This document shows, one piece after another, positions 52,990-63,072 of a DNA stretch of 64,000 bases (position 1 is its first letter; each line of letters starts with the position of its first letter). The translations under genes and the position numbers were made by a program. The stretch is taken from positions 1-64,000 of the forward strand of contig JBGAWP010000010.1 in assembly GCA_044227505.1 (NCBI GenBank). The letters are read 5' to 3'. This stretch comes from UBA7236 sp044227505. Lineage in GTDB: Bacteria > Bacteroidota > Bacteroidia > Chitinophagales > BACL12. Under the pieces are notes generated by a model. The model was not told where the DNA came from and searched no databases. It saw nothing but the letters and a program-made list of their open reading frames with translations.

Positions 52990-54893
52990 TTTTTATTTGG
53001 TAAAACTGCAGCCTGAATTAAATTTTTCGTTTTTGCAGAATCGGCAGGTGTTTCTGATTCGGGTTTTGGTTTTTGTATCAGGTCGGAATCGAACATGCGT
53101 TTTTCTAAAGCTTTTCTTTTTTCACTGATCTCTCCATTCAAATATTTTTCGATAACAAGACTTGCAATTGGTGCAGCATAACTTGCTCCCCAACCTGCAT
53201 TTTCTACAATAATTGCCACTGTTATTTTTGCATTTTCCTGCGGCGCATAACAACTGAACCAACTGTGACTTTTTCCATGTGGATTTTCTGCAGTTCCTGT
53301 TTTTCCGCAAACCTGAATGGAATCAATATGTGCAATTTTTGCTGTTCCATAATTTACTGCTCCTGCCATCCCTCGTTGAATATATGGGAATATAGAATCG
53401 TGAATTCCGGTTTCATGTTTTACTTTAAATTCCCTCAAAATAGTATCTGCATCTTCAGCATATTTTAAAACATGCGGCGTATAAAAAAATCCGCTATTTG
53501 CAATTACAGCCATGGAATTTGAAGATTGCAAGGGAGTAACAATAAGTTGATCCTGACCAATTCCCAAGGTAACACAATTCGAAGCTTTCCAACTTCCTTT
53601 ACCATATATTTTATCATAATCTTCCGGATCGGGAACATTGCCATTTCTTTCATTTGGAAGATCTATTCCTGTGCGGGTTCCAATTCCCCATAAAGCGAGA
53701 TGTTCATTAAAATCGCGCAAACCATCCGTTGGCGTTGCGTGATTGTGCTCCATAAAATATTTGAATGTATAACAGAAGTATGAATTACAGGAATGGCCAA
53801 TTCCTAGCTCCACATTTCCTGCATAGGGATGATTATGGCAGTCAACAGTATGCCCTCCCATTGCATAACCTCCGTGACAACCAAAACCATCGGTGGAAGC
53901 CAAACTTCCAATATCCATGGAAATTGCAGCCATAACAGGTTTAAAGGTGGAACCCGGAGGATAATATCCGCTTAAAGCCCTGTTGTTGAGCGGACGTTCC
54001 TCATCCATTACCAATTTTGCAAAGTTTTTAGTGCGTAAACTTCCCACCAAAAGGTTTGGATCGTAACTGGGGGAACTTACAATTGCCAGAATTTCACCTG
54101 TTGCAGGTTCGATGGCAACCAAAGCACCTCTTTTATTTTGCAGTAGTTGTTCTGCATAAGCCTGAAGTTCAATATCTATTGTGAGCGTAAGATTTTTTCC
54201 TGCGATTGGAGCAACATCTTCACTTCCATCATTTAATGGACCAACTTCCCGTCCAAAACGATCTATCACAATATTTTTATAACCCTTTTGTCCGCGCAAA
54301 AGATTTTCATAACTTTTTTCCACTCCGCTTTTTCCAATAACATCTGCGTTGCGATAATATCCTCCCGATTTTTTAATATCGTTGGAATCCACTTCCGCGA
54401 CATAACCCAATAAATGGGCAGCTGCCGGATATGCATATCTTCTCACCGGACTGATTGCGGTATAAAATCCTTTGAATTCATATAAATATTCTTCTATCCT
54501 CCCAAATTCATCTGCAGATATCTGTGATAAAAAAACACTTTCCCGCATACGGGAGTAAGACCTGGCCTCCTTCATTTTTTTGATGAAAAATTCTTTATCT
54601 ACTCCAACGATCTCACAGAAACGGGTGGTATCAATATTCTTCACCTGTGAGGGCACCACCATAAGTTTATAACTGGGTTCATTATATACGATGAGTTTGC
54701 CGTTGCGATCGAATATTTGTCCCCGATCAGGGTCTACCTGCTCTTTGCGGATACCTCTGTCATCGGCAATTTGTTTATAGGTATCGTCGATGATCTGCAA
54801 ATAAAAAAGACGGATGAAAAAAATAATGAAAATGGCCACTATCAATCCCTGAACGATATAACTGCGGGGCTTTAAATTTTCAATGACTGCCAT
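52986..54893 (-). CDS. mrdA: Penicillin-binding protein 2
   Basis: Class B transpeptidase for elongation, 635 residues. N-terminal membrane anchor (VQGLIVAIFIIFFIRLFYL), pedestal domain, then transpeptidase motifs: S315-TFK in PPGSTFKP, SCNSYF (SxN), and KTGTAENPHG (KTG). The C-terminal tail is long and Pro/Lys-rich. Member of the mreBCD-mrdA-rodA cluster; cross-links glycan made by RodA. 93 bases after mreD, overlapping rodA by 4. Confidence 0.95.
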   Translation of the reverse strand: MAVIENLKPRSYIVQGLIVAIFIIFFIRLFYLQIIDDTYKQIADDRGIRKEQVDPDRGQIFDRNGKLIVYNEPSYKLMVVPSQVKNIDTTRFCEIVGVDKEFFIKKMKEARSYSRMRESVFLSQISADEFGRIEEYLYEFKGFYTAISPVRRYAYPAAAHLLGYVAEVDSNDIKKSGGYYRNADVIGKSGVEKSYENLLRGQKGYKNIVIDRFGREVGPLNDGSEDVAPIAGKNLTLTIDIELQAYAEQLLQNKRGALVAIEPATGEILAIVSSPSYDPNLLVGSLRTKNFAKLVMDEERPLNNRALSGYYPPGSTFKPVMAAISMDIGSLASTDGFGCHGGYAMGGHTVDCHNHPYAGNVELGIGHSCNSYFCYTFKYFMEHNHATPTDGLRDFNEHLALWGIGTRTGIDLPNERNGNVPDPEDYDKIYGKGSWKASNCVTLGIGQDQLIVTPLQSSNSMAVIANSGFFYTPHVLKYAEDADTILREFKVKHETGIHDSIFPYIQRGMAGAVNYGTAKIAHIDSIQVCGKTGTAENPHGKSHSWFSCYAPQENAKITVAIIVENAGWGASYAAPIASLVIEKYLNGEISEKRKALEKRMFDSDLIQKPKPESETPADSAKTKNLIQAAVLPNKK

Positions 54894-54986
54894 TTGAGAT
54901 ACCTGTAAAATTGAAGAATATTAGATACTGCAAATTTCGAAAATGTTTTTGCAATTCAGTACAGTTTGATACAATAAAGGCAATAA

Positions 54987-55508
54987 TTATTTTCTGACTT
55001 TTCTTTTTGAAAATAAAAACGCAAAAATGATAATGAGCAGAGTTGAAATTGCTGTGCTTAAAATTATTTTTAACAGCAGATATCCAATATCATTCATCCA
55101 AAAAACCTGTAATAAAAAATAGATGCTGTGATGAATAAATATTATGGTAAGTGCAAAGAGCGAAAACCACACTACGCCTAACTCAGAAAGCGAAGGAGAG
55201 GTAACATTTTCATAACCGGTGATCGGTGTATAAAACTTAATAAGTTGAGGTCTTATGAAAGCAATAAATACACAAGCGGCGGCGTGCATGCCTCCGGTAA
55301 CCATAAAAAGATCAATTGATAAACCTGCAAAAAAGGCAAGCGGCAACAATAGCCATTTTGGAGTTTCAAATGGCAATAAAATAATGAACATTGGATAAAT
55401 ATAGGGATGGATATAGGTGCTCACATTCAATTCATTGAGTACCAGTACCTGAAAGAGTATCAGGAATGCCAAACCGAGAAAACGCAATATCCAGTTAATT
55501 GTCTGCAT
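54987..55508 (-). CDS. mreD: Rod shape-determining protein MreD
   Basis: 173 residues, five to six membrane helices. Identified by hydrophobicity, size and position directly between mreC and mrdA; the sequence itself is weakly conserved, with HPYIYPMFIILLPFETPKWL typical of the Bacteroidota form. Bridges MreC to the elongation complex. Overlaps mreC by 14 bases. Confidence 0.88.
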   Translation of the reverse strand: MQTINWILRFLGLAFLILFQVLVLNELNVSTYIHPYIYPMFIILLPFETPKWLLLPLAFFAGLSIDLFMVTGGMHAAACVFIAFIRPQLIKFYTPITGYENVTSPSLSELGVVWFSLFALTIIFIHHSIYFLLQVFWMNDIGYLLLKIILSTAISTLLIIIFAFLFSKRKVRK

Positions 55509-56346
55509 TTATTACTTCATTTTCAATGGATTCTCTTTCTTCACGCATTATTTCATTTACTACATACACATATTTTAAAGCGTTAAAATTTGTGGAGAGT
55601 TTTACATCCAGTCGATAATAATTGGAACCTTGATCCTTGCCAAAATCCTCCAATATACCCACCATAATATTTGGTGGAAAGGAACCTAATTTAGCTGAAA
55701 TAGAACCTGCAACTGTTACAATAGAATCTCCCTTTTGCAACTGTCCGGGTTCCGAAACCTCTACTATACTTATATGCGTAGGCGATTTTCCTTCCCACAT
55801 CATACGCCCTGTGGCATTATTTTTTTTAACGGCAACTCTGCTCCTGAACTGACTGTGCAGAACACTCATAACCACACTATAATTAGGTGAAACCTTTACA
55901 ACTCTTCCAACAATTCCACTGGAGGTTATTACTCCCATGGTCTCCTTTATTCCATGGTTTGAGCCTTTATTTAAGGTGATGAAGTTGTTTGGTTCTGTAA
56001 TCGTGTTGCCGATCACTTCGGCTGGTATGTAGGAGTATAATTGTATTCCGAGGGAGTCTTTTACGGAGTATACAGAAGAAGTATCTGTTTTATTCGATTC
56101 GGCCAATTGAGCTCTTAACCTGCTGTTTTCAATCAATAAACTATCATTTACCTCCCTCAAAGCAAAATAATCCTGAAAATTACCGTAAGTATTCAGCACA
56201 TTTCCGGTAACTCCATTAGCTGAGTTTATAAAAAATGTGCGATGGTAATTATTATAGGTGAAAACAAAATACAAGGAAATGAACTCCAGCAGTAAAAATA
56301 AAAATACTGTATAGTGCCGTATGATGAATAAAAAGAAGCTACGCAT
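55495..56346 (-). CDS. mreC: Rod shape-determining protein MreC
   Basis: 283 residues: one membrane helix (HYTVFLFLLLEFISLYFVF), a coiled coil (about 65-90) and a beta-rich periplasmic part with NFITLNKGSNHGI, GVITSSGIVGRVVKVS and SVLHSQFRSRVAVKK, the MreC core. Activates PBP2. Last residues are acidic. Follows mreB by 15 bases. Confidence 0.94.
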   Translation of the reverse strand: MRSFFLFIIRHYTVFLFLLLEFISLYFVFTYNNYHRTFFINSANGVTGNVLNTYGNFQDYFALREVNDSLLIENSRLRAQLAESNKTDTSSVYSVKDSLGIQLYSYIPAEVIGNTITEPNNFITLNKGSNHGIKETMGVITSSGIVGRVVKVSPNYSVVMSVLHSQFRSRVAVKKNNATGRMMWEGKSPTHISIVEVSEPGQLQKGDSIVTVAGSISAKLGSFPPNIMVGILEDFGKDQGSNYYRLDVKLSTNFNALKYVYVVNEIMREERESIENEVINADN

Positions 56347-56361
56347 TATTCATCCATAAAA

Positions 56362-57387
56362 TTAGTTCATGAGTAAAGCTGCGTATTGTTCGCGGTTCTT
56401 CAATGCAATTCCGGTTCCGCGCACAACTGCCTTTAAAGGATCGTCGGCCACATGCACTGCGAGTTTGGTTTTTATGCTTATACGTTTATCCAAACCTCTT
56501 AATAATGCTCCGCCACCGGTCAAATAAATTCCATTGCGCTGTATATCACTGGCCAATTCGGGAGGAGTTGTTTCCAGGGCTTTCAAAATAGCCTCTTCTA
56601 TTTTTGAAATGGATTTATCTAACGAATGTGATATCTCCGAATAGGTTACTACCAATTGTTTCGGTATGCCTGTCATAAGGTCGCGACCACTCACCTGATA
56701 ATCTTCCGGTGCTTCATCCAGTTCCGGAAGTGCGGAACCTACATTTATTTTGATCGCTTCCGCAGTGCGCTCCCCTATCAAAAGGTTGTGCTGGCGTCGC
56801 ATATAGTCTACAATATCAGCCGTAAATTCATCTCCGGCAACTCTGATGGATTGGTCGCACACAATACCGGAAAGTGCCACAACTGCAATTTCCGTAGTTC
56901 CGCCTCCGATATCAATGATCATGTTGCCGATCGGCTCCTGAACATCTAATCCTATACCTAAAGCTGCAGCCATTGGTTCGTGTATGAGCCAGGCTTCGCG
57001 CGCACCGGCTTGTTCGGCACTGTCTTTTACCGCGCGTTTTTCCACTTCTGTAATTCCTGAAGGGATACAGATCACCATGATAAGTGATGGCTTGAACAAT
57101 CTGTTTTTAGGAAAGATCATGCTGATCATGCCGCGAATCATCGCTTCAGCAGCTTGAAAGTCAGCAATAACGCCATCTCGCAGCGGACGGATCGTCTTTA
57201 TATTATCGTGGGTCTTCTCATGCATTTGCATTGCGCGTTTGCCTACAGCGATCACTTTTTCTGTTTTGCGGTCGATAGCAACTATTGATGGTTCATCCAC
57301 CATAACCTTGTCATGTGCTATGATGAGTGTGTTCGCTGTGCCGAGATCGATTGCAATTTCCTGCGTGAGAAAGTTGAATATACCCAT
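56362..57387 (-). CDS. mreB: Rod shape-determining protein MreB
   Basis: Bacterial actin homologue, 341 residues, forms membrane filaments guiding elongation. Phosphate-1 motif EIAIDLGTANTLI, phosphate-2 IDIGGGTTEIAVVAL, adenosine motif ITGGGA-like (here YLTGGGALLRGLD). Normal length. First gene of the cluster; a TAATTTTG box lies upstream. Confidence 0.97.
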   Translation of the reverse strand: MGIFNFLTQEIAIDLGTANTLIIAHDKVMVDEPSIVAIDRKTEKVIAVGKRAMQMHEKTHDNIKTIRPLRDGVIADFQAAEAMIRGMISMIFPKNRLFKPSLIMVICIPSGITEVEKRAVKDSAEQAGAREAWLIHEPMAAALGIGLDVQEPIGNMIIDIGGGTTEIAVVALSGIVCDQSIRVAGDEFTADIVDYMRRQHNLLIGERTAEAIKINVGSALPELDEAPEDYQVSGRDLMTGIPKQLVVTYSEISHSLDKSISKIEEAILKALETTPPELASDIQRNGIYLTGGGALLRGLDKRISIKTKLAVHVADDPLKAVVRGTGIALKNREQYAALLMN

Positions 57388-57697
57388 GTTCGTTTCTTAA
57401 AATATCTATAAAGATGCAAAATTAAAGTTTGTTATTTACTTGAGAGGATATAAATAACGATTTATATAAATAAATGTAAAATAATTTTTAAGGATATGAT
57501 ACGGCAAAAATAGTAAGTTGCTATTATTGATTTATAAGATCAATATGACTTTGGATTTATTAGCAGTTTATTTACGATATTTAATATGTTATAAGGGATC
57601 AGTAAACAGCAGAATTAAATTCCATTTTTCAATTTGATTTATCTCTAAATAAATTCCATTTTAAAATTAAATGCTGTGTTAATTGCTCCTCAAAATC
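57388..57697. other. 310-base gap between mreB and purH
   Basis: Very AT-rich. Contains the mreB promoter box (57417-57424) and a short direct repeat, AAATTCCATTTT at about 57618 and 57651. I see no hairpin terminator for purH and no hidden gene. Confidence 0.6.
57417..57424 (-). promoter_or_regulatory. -7 promoter box of the mreB cluster
   Basis: Minus-strand TAATTTTG, exact TAnnTTTG match, about 30 bases before ATG 57387. No -33 TTG at the right place. Confidence 0.5.
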
Positions 57698-59227
57698 TCA
57701 ATGTTTAAAATGTCTTAATCCATTCAAAACCATAGCTAATCCATTAGCATTACAATAGTCAATGGAGTCCTGATCGCGGATGCTTCCTCCTGGTTGGATA
57801 ACGGCTGTAATGCCCGCTTCATGGGCAATCTGTACGCAATCCGGGAAAGGGAAGAAGGCCTCACTTGCCATAACAGCACCCTTTACATCGAAGCCAAAAT
57901 TCTTAGCCTTTGCAATGGCCTGATTGAGCGAATCGACCCTGGAAGTTTGGCCGGTACCGCATCCTATTAATTGATTGTTCTTAACCAGGGCAATGCCATT
58001 CGATTTTAAATGTTTAACAGCCTTCTCCGCAAACAGAAGATCAATGATTTGTTGAGCATCCGGTTTTATTTCTGTTACATATTGAAGTTCTTCAGTTACT
58101 CGCTTATTTCTATCCTGAACCAAAATTCCATTCAGCATGCTTTTAAATTGTTGTGCCGGGAAAGAAAATATTTTTTGAAGAAGGAGTATACGGTTCTTTT
58201 TGGTTTGTAAAACAACTAAAGCTTCCGGTTCGAAGTCAGGTGCAATTAATACTTCAAAAAATAATTGATTGATCTTATAAGCAGTATTCAGGTCAACTTT
58301 CGAATTGCAAATCAAAACACCACCAAAAGCGGAAACCGGATCGGCCTCCAATGCCATATCCCAGGCTTGCTCCAAATTGGCGGCAGTAGCCAGTCCGCAG
58401 GCATTGGTATGTTTTATGATGGCAAAGGTGCTCAAACCGCGCTTTTTGGCCTCATCAAATTCCTCCATCAAATAGATACAACTTTCAATATCCACCAGAT
58501 TGTTATACGAAATTTCTTTACCGTGTAACTTGTCGAATACTTCTGTCAATTTACCATAAAAGGCAGCTTGCTGATGTGGATTCTCGCCATAACGCATAGG
58601 AACCTTCGGCGAAAATCGTATTCCAAAATTTTCATCATTATTAAAATAGCTATAAATGGCATTGTCGTAATCGGATGTGATCTCAAATGCTTTTTTTGCA
58701 AAATATTTGCGCTGACCTAATTCCGTGACACCTTTTTGTTCCGTTAAAATTTCTAAACAATCATCATAATCATCTTTGGATGCTATGATCATAACATCTC
58801 TGAAATTTTTTGCCGCTGCACGGATCAGAGAAACTCCTCCGATATCTATTTTTTCAATTATCTCCCCTTCGTCATCGCTTTTCTTTAAAGTTTCTTCAAA
58901 AGGATAGAGATCAACAATTACCAGGTCAAGTGTAGGAATATCGTATTTGGCTAGTTGCTGAAGGTGTTCCTCCTCCTCGCGACGCGCCAGAATGCCCCCA
59001 AATACCTTTGGATGCAAGGTTTTAACCCTTCCGCCTAAAATACTGGGGTAATCGGTCAGGTCTTCCACCGCTTTTACCGGTATTCCCATTTCCTCAATAA
59101 AGGTTCTGGTGCCTCCGGTGGAGTAAATAGTTACACCAAGTTCATTGAGTTTTTTAACGAGAATGTCTAACTTGTCTTTGTAGTAAACAGAAATTAAAGC
59201 GGACTTGATCTGAACAGGAAGTTGCAT
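57698..59227 (-). CDS. purH: Bifunctional AICAR transformylase / IMP cyclohydrolase
   Basis: Last two steps of IMP synthesis, 509 residues. N-terminal cyclohydrolase (SALISVYYKDKL, YSTGGTRTFIEE, GRVKTLHPKVFGGIL) and C-terminal transformylase with the catalytic Lys-His in IKHTNACGLA. Length normal. Start is ATG 59227 (MQLPVQIK); a frame to 59254 overlaps the TAACTTTG box. Upstream of mreB as in most Bacteroidota. Confidence 0.96.
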   Translation of the reverse strand: MQLPVQIKSALISVYYKDKLDILVKKLNELGVTIYSTGGTRTFIEEMGIPVKAVEDLTDYPSILGGRVKTLHPKVFGGILARREEEEHLQQLAKYDIPTLDLVIVDLYPFEETLKKSDDEGEIIEKIDIGGVSLIRAAAKNFRDVMIIASKDDYDDCLEILTEQKGVTELGQRKYFAKKAFEITSDYDNAIYSYFNNDENFGIRFSPKVPMRYGENPHQQAAFYGKLTEVFDKLHGKEISYNNLVDIESCIYLMEEFDEAKKRGLSTFAIIKHTNACGLATAANLEQAWDMALEADPVSAFGGVLICNSKVDLNTAYKINQLFFEVLIAPDFEPEALVVLQTKKNRILLLQKIFSFPAQQFKSMLNGILVQDRNKRVTEELQYVTEIKPDAQQIIDLLFAEKAVKHLKSNGIALVKNNQLIGCGTGQTSRVDSLNQAIAKAKNFGFDVKGAVMASEAFFPFPDCVQIAHEAGITAVIQPGGSIRDQDSIDYCNANGLAMVLNGLRHFKH

Positions 59228-59251
59228 ATATAGGTTTTGAAAACGTAAAGG

Positions 59252-59259
59252 CAAAGTTA
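59252..59259 (-). promoter_or_regulatory. -7 promoter box of purH
   Basis: Minus-strand TAACTTTG, exact TAnnTTTG match, 25 bases before ATG 59227. It supports that start over the longer frame. Confidence 0.5.
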
Positions 59260-59316
59260 CCGGCTTGCATTCAAATTATGCTCCTGTAAATCTGCAATAC
59301 TAATTTAGGAGGGGAA

Positions 59317-59922
59317 TTACTTTTTACTTAACAACAATTTTTCCACCACACGAGGCAAATAATAGTATTCCAATTTACGCACCTTTTGTTCAATGGATCG
59401 TATGGTATCGTCGGGAGATATCTCTACTGCATGCTGAAAAATTATTTTCCCGTTATCATATATTTCATCCACCTCATGTATGGTAATTCCCGTCTCTTTT
59501 TCTCCATTTTCTAAAACGGTTTTATGGATGTTTTTTCCATACATACCTTTACCACCGTATTTTGGCAAAAGTGCAGGATGTATATTGATGATCTTGTGTG
59601 GAAATGCCTGAATTAATTCTTTTGGGATAAGTGCCAAATAACCGGCAAGCAGTATCAGGTCAATTTGAAAATGATGTAGATCCTGAATTATATTTTCAAC
59701 ATGCTCCCAATCTTTTTTCTCATATATTTTAAAGGGGATATTATTTTTTAGCGCAATGGATATTACACCGGCTTCCCTTTTATTGGAAACAATTAATTGC
59801 ACTTTAATATTTGGATCTTTTTCAAAATAGTGAATACAATTCTCTGCATTTGTACCCGCACCGGAAGCGAAAATGGCAATATTTTTAATTATAGTTTTTT
59901 GTTGTTCAGAGTCCGAATTCAT
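59317..59922 (-). CDS. purN: Phosphoribosylglycinamide formyltransferase
   Basis: Third step of purine synthesis, using 10-formyl-THF; 201 residues. AIFASGAGTNAENCI for phosphate binding, LAGYLALIPKELI, and the formyl-transfer motif NIHPALLPKYGGKGMYG (Asn-His pair) followed by ITIHEVDEIYDNGKII. Normal length. Its ATG lies 17 bases inside the end of the upstream lipoprotein gene. Next to purH, so the two share a pathway. Confidence 0.94.
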   Translation of the reverse strand: MNSDSEQQKTIIKNIAIFASGAGTNAENCIHYFEKDPNIKVQLIVSNKREAGVISIALKNNIPFKIYEKKDWEHVENIIQDLHHFQIDLILLAGYLALIPKELIQAFPHKIINIHPALLPKYGGKGMYGKNIHKTVLENGEKETGITIHEVDEIYDNGKIIFQHAVEISPDDTIRSIEQKVRKLEYYYLPRVVEKLLLSKK

Positions 59923-61384
59923 CTATTAATATTTTTTGAAAAAGATCCTGTATATTTAATAACCCATCTAATTTATTTAACTCCAGTGTAGAGATCACAA
60001 AATTAGTATTACCTGCGAAATCAGATTTTTTTGCAATTACGGTGGAAATTCCGGTCCATGGTGTTAGCGATAACGTAATATTATCTTTTGCAGTAAGCTC
60101 TGCCTCATATAATGGAGATGCACCAATTTGTAAAATAATGGGTTTTACAATGCCTACAATTGCTGTTCCCTGGAGAGTGGGATATTCAACATCAAGAGGA
60201 TTTAACTGAGCTCCAAGATCTAATATCAGCGTGGTGTCCACGGGATTTACCAGTTCTGCAATGGGAGTGAAATCAAGAAAATTACTAAGTGGATCAAAGG
60301 AAGAAGAAATATAAACACTCATTAACATTTTTCCTCCCGAATTAAAAAATGCTTCGGTTGTTTTTTGCGCTAAGGAAAAAGAATTATCTGCATTGTTGCT
60401 GAACCATATAATTACATCAAATAGGGCAAATACTTTACCTTGTGTAATATTATCTGCCGATTGTTGTGTGTAATTTCCTGCTACTTGTTCGAATATTTGT
60501 GTGGTATCGAAAACAGCTATTCCGCTTGCAATTAAATTATTGCCATAAAAGGTTTCATTTGTTGTAGTAGTATAACCATTTACCATTAATACATTACTAT
60601 TCACTTTTTTAACAAAAACAGAATCGGAAATTGCAAAATCGCTTTTAGCTTCACTTTGATCAACTGCTCTTATATATAATTTATTCCAGTCATTTGCTTT
60701 TAATCCGTTAATGGAAATTGCGTTAGGTGTGGTAGCTGCGTTTTGATAAACATCACAAACAAGATCGTTTATCATCGGGTCCTGCGCTTCAAAAATTGCA
60801 CTTGTTACCGTTTTATCTAATATATAGGGTTCATTTAAAGTGTCGTTGAAATACACTTCATATTGCAATAAATTATCGACTCCGTCAGGATCATTTCCCT
60901 CCCAATAAAATTTTAAAACAGGGAAAGTTTTTAACGGTGTATTTATGCCTTTGATGATAACAACCGTAGGGGGCGAATTTTTAACAGGAATTACAAGTGT
61001 TGCCGGGCTGGGATCTTTTTCACCGCTGTTGTCGATAGCGCGCACATGAAATACGTAATCGGCTGAATCGGCTCCTGCAGGGGGAGCCAGAATAAAGGTG
61101 CTGTCCTGCAATTCTGTATAGTTCCAGATGGTTGCCGGAGTAATTACAGCTTCAAAGGTAAACTCATAACCAGTTACAAAACCGTCGCTGTCATCTCCCC
61201 ACCACCGAAGTTCTACCTCGCTTTCGAGCCTGTCGTCACCAAAACGAATGATGGTATCGGCAACTGTATGTGTTTCGGGGGCGAGGTTCGCAGAAATAAT
61301 TCCCTCCAATTCCCTGTTACAGGAAGTTAAAACCATTGCGAAACACAAAAGCCCGAAAAAGGATATTTTACTACTGCGAAACAT
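59906..61384 (-). CDS. Lipoprotein with FnIII-like domains
   Basis: 492 residues. Lipobox VLTSCNRE (C22). Two fibronectin type III-like beta sandwiches (about 40-240; LRWWGDDSDGFVTGYEFTF, FYWEGNDPDGVDNLLQYEV), each with the DxDG turn. The second half (about 250-490) has an alternating alpha/beta pattern (VLMVNGYTTT, FALFDVIIWFSNN, GGKMLMSVYIS) like a ThuA or amidotransferase-type fold, but no catalytic residues assigned. Surface protein of unknown function, overlapping purN. Confidence 0.7.
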   Translation of the reverse strand: MFRSSKISFFGLLCFAMVLTSCNRELEGIISANLAPETHTVADTIIRFGDDRLESEVELRWWGDDSDGFVTGYEFTFEAVITPATIWNYTELQDSTFILAPPAGADSADYVFHVRAIDNSGEKDPSPATLVIPVKNSPPTVVIIKGINTPLKTFPVLKFYWEGNDPDGVDNLLQYEVYFNDTLNEPYILDKTVTSAIFEAQDPMINDLVCDVYQNAATTPNAISINGLKANDWNKLYIRAVDQSEAKSDFAISDSVFVKKVNSNVLMVNGYTTTTNETFYGNNLIASGIAVFDTTQIFEQVAGNYTQQSADNITQGKVFALFDVIIWFSNNADNSFSLAQKTTEAFFNSGGKMLMSVYISSSFDPLSNFLDFTPIAELVNPVDTTLILDLGAQLNPLDVEYPTLQGTAIVGIVKPIILQIGASPLYEAELTAKDNITLSLTPWTGISTVIAKKSDFAGNTNFVISTLELNKLDGLLNIQDLFQKILIDEFGL

Positions 61385-61419
61385 ATTGCCGGCGAAGATA
61401 AGGCTTCTGGTTTAACACT

Positions 61420-61427
61420 TATATTTG
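61420..61427 (+). promoter_or_regulatory. -7 promoter box of the sugar gene pair
   Basis: TATATTTG, exact TAnnTTTG match, 16 bases before ATG 61444. No clear -33 TTG. Confidence 0.55.
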
Positions 61428-61443
61428 CAGAATATAAATTAAT

Positions 61444-62022
61444 ATGTCAAAAAAGAGCTACTTCATACACGAAACGGCAGTTGTTGACAATGGTGCCAGA
61501 ATAGGTAACGGAACCAAAGTCTGGCATTTTTCTCATTTGATGCCAAATTGTGTGATAGGTGAAAATTGCTCCCTCGGACAAAATGTTTATGTTGCTTCCC
61601 ATGTTGCACTTGGAAATAATGTAAAGGTGCAGAACAATGTTTCAATTTACGAAGGAGTTGTTTGTGAGGATGATGTTTTTTTGGGCCCATCTATGGTATT
61701 TACCAATGTTGTAAATCCGCGAAGTGCTGTTGTGAGGAAAAATGAATTTAAAAAAACACTGGTAAAAAAGGGTGCTACCATTGGTGCAAATGCAACAATT
61801 TTATGTGGAATAGAAATAGGGGAGTTCGCATTTATTGGTGCGGGTGCAGTGGTAACTAAAAATATCAATGCCTATGCACTTGTAACAGGAAATCCGGCAA
61901 AACAAACCGGTTGGATGAGCGAGGCCGGACATAAACTTGAATTTAATTCGGCAGGAATTGCATTATGTGTTGATTCGGATCAACAATATAAATTGGAAAA
62001 CGGAGTAGTGACAAAAATCTAA
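61444..62022 (+). CDS. Hexapeptide-repeat N-acetyltransferase (WbpD/WlbB-like)
   Basis: 192 residues with left-handed beta-helix hexads (VVDNGARIGNGTKVWHFSHL, shown as far as the limit allows; VIGENCSLGQNVYV; ATIGANATILCGIEIG). Closest in pattern to WbpD/WlbB, which acetylates the 3-amino group of UDP-GlcNAc3NA in surface polysaccharide synthesis. The next gene, 9 bases on, fits the dehydrogenase of the same route, supporting this. The aminotransferase (WbpE) and epimerase (WbpI) are not in the window. Confidence 0.85.
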   Translation: MSKKSYFIHETAVVDNGARIGNGTKVWHFSHLMPNCVIGENCSLGQNVYVASHVALGNNVKVQNNVSIYEGVVCEDDVFLGPSMVFTNVVNPRSAVVRKNEFKKTLVKKGATIGANATILCGIEIGEFAFIGAGAVVTKNINAYALVTGNPAKQTGWMSEAGHKLEFNSAGIALCVDSDQQYKLENGVVTKI

Positions 62023-62031
62023 TTTACAAGA

Positions 62032-63063
62032 ATGGGTAAAGTAAAATTTGCAGTTGTTGGTTGCGGACATATAGGTAAACGGCATATTGAAATGATCAAA
62101 CGCAATCCGGAAACTGAGCTTGTTGCAGTTTGTGATATTTTGCCCGTGGAACAATTAAATATTACACATTTAAATATCCCTTTTTTTCAATCTTTATCAG
62201 CCTTAATAGAAAGTAATTGCGCTTTTGATGTATTAAATATCTGCACTCCTAATGGTTTGCATGCTGAACAGGCTGTTACAGCGTTGCAACACAATAAACA
62301 TGTTGTTATTGAAAAGCCAATGGCTTTAAATAAAAAAGATTGTTTACAGGTAATCGATATTGCATCTCAAAAACAAAAACAGATCTTTTGTGTGATGCAA
62401 AACAGATTTTCACCACCCTCTGTCTGGATAAAAAACATTATTGAGAATAAATTATTGGGAAAGATATTTCTGGTTCAGGTGAATTGTTTTTGGAATCGGG
62501 ATGAACGTTATTATTATGAAAATACCTGGCATGGGAAAGCCGATCTGGATGGTGGAACATTATACACCCAATTTTCCCATTTTATAGATACAATGGTGTG
62601 GTTATTCGGGGATATTAAAAACATCCAGGCAAAATTTGCAGATTTTAATCATCAACAATTAACTGCATTCGAGGATTCAGGATTGATCCAGTTTGATTTT
62701 TGTAATGGGGGAATGGGCGCAATTAATTATTCATCGAGCGTGTATGTTAACAATTATGAAAGCAGCATAAGAATTATCGGCGAATTTGGAACTGTTGAAA
62801 TTGGCGGACAATACATGAATGAAGTGAAGTATTGTAATATAAAAGATTATAACAAACCTGAATTGGAAAAAACGGGTGAGGCAAATAATTATGGTGCTTA
62901 TACCGGATCTGCAGCGAACCATCACCACATCATTCAGAATATTGTTGATGTATTAAATCACAATGGAAAAATTGCAACAACAGCGGAAGAAGGAATGTTG
63001 GTGGTTGATATTATTGAAAGAATTTATCAGTTGCGCCCTGCGGAATTGTTGAATAAAAAATAA
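62032..63063 (+). CDS. Gfo/Idh/MocA oxidoreductase (WbpB/WlbA-like)
   Basis: 343 residues. NAD-binding VVGCGHIGKRHIE, catalytic EKP in VVIEKPMALN, and the second domain with NRFSPPSVW and WHGKADLDGGTLYTQFSHFID. Resembles UDP-N-acetylglucosaminuronate 3-dehydrogenase. Paired with the acetyltransferase upstream, so likely part of making a 2,3-diamino uronic acid sugar. Exact substrate not provable by eye. Confidence 0.85.
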   Translation: MGKVKFAVVGCGHIGKRHIEMIKRNPETELVAVCDILPVEQLNITHLNIPFFQSLSALIESNCAFDVLNICTPNGLHAEQAVTALQHNKHVVIEKPMALNKKDCLQVIDIASQKQKQIFCVMQNRFSPPSVWIKNIIENKLLGKIFLVQVNCFWNRDERYYYENTWHGKADLDGGTLYTQFSHFIDTMVWLFGDIKNIQAKFADFNHQQLTAFEDSGLIQFDFCNGGMGAINYSSSVYVNNYESSIRIIGEFGTVEIGGQYMNEVKYCNIKDYNKPELEKTGEANNYGAYTGSAANHHHIIQNIVDVLNHNGKIATTAEEGMLVVDIIERIYQLRPAELLNKK

Positions 63064-63072
63064 TTTTTGTAA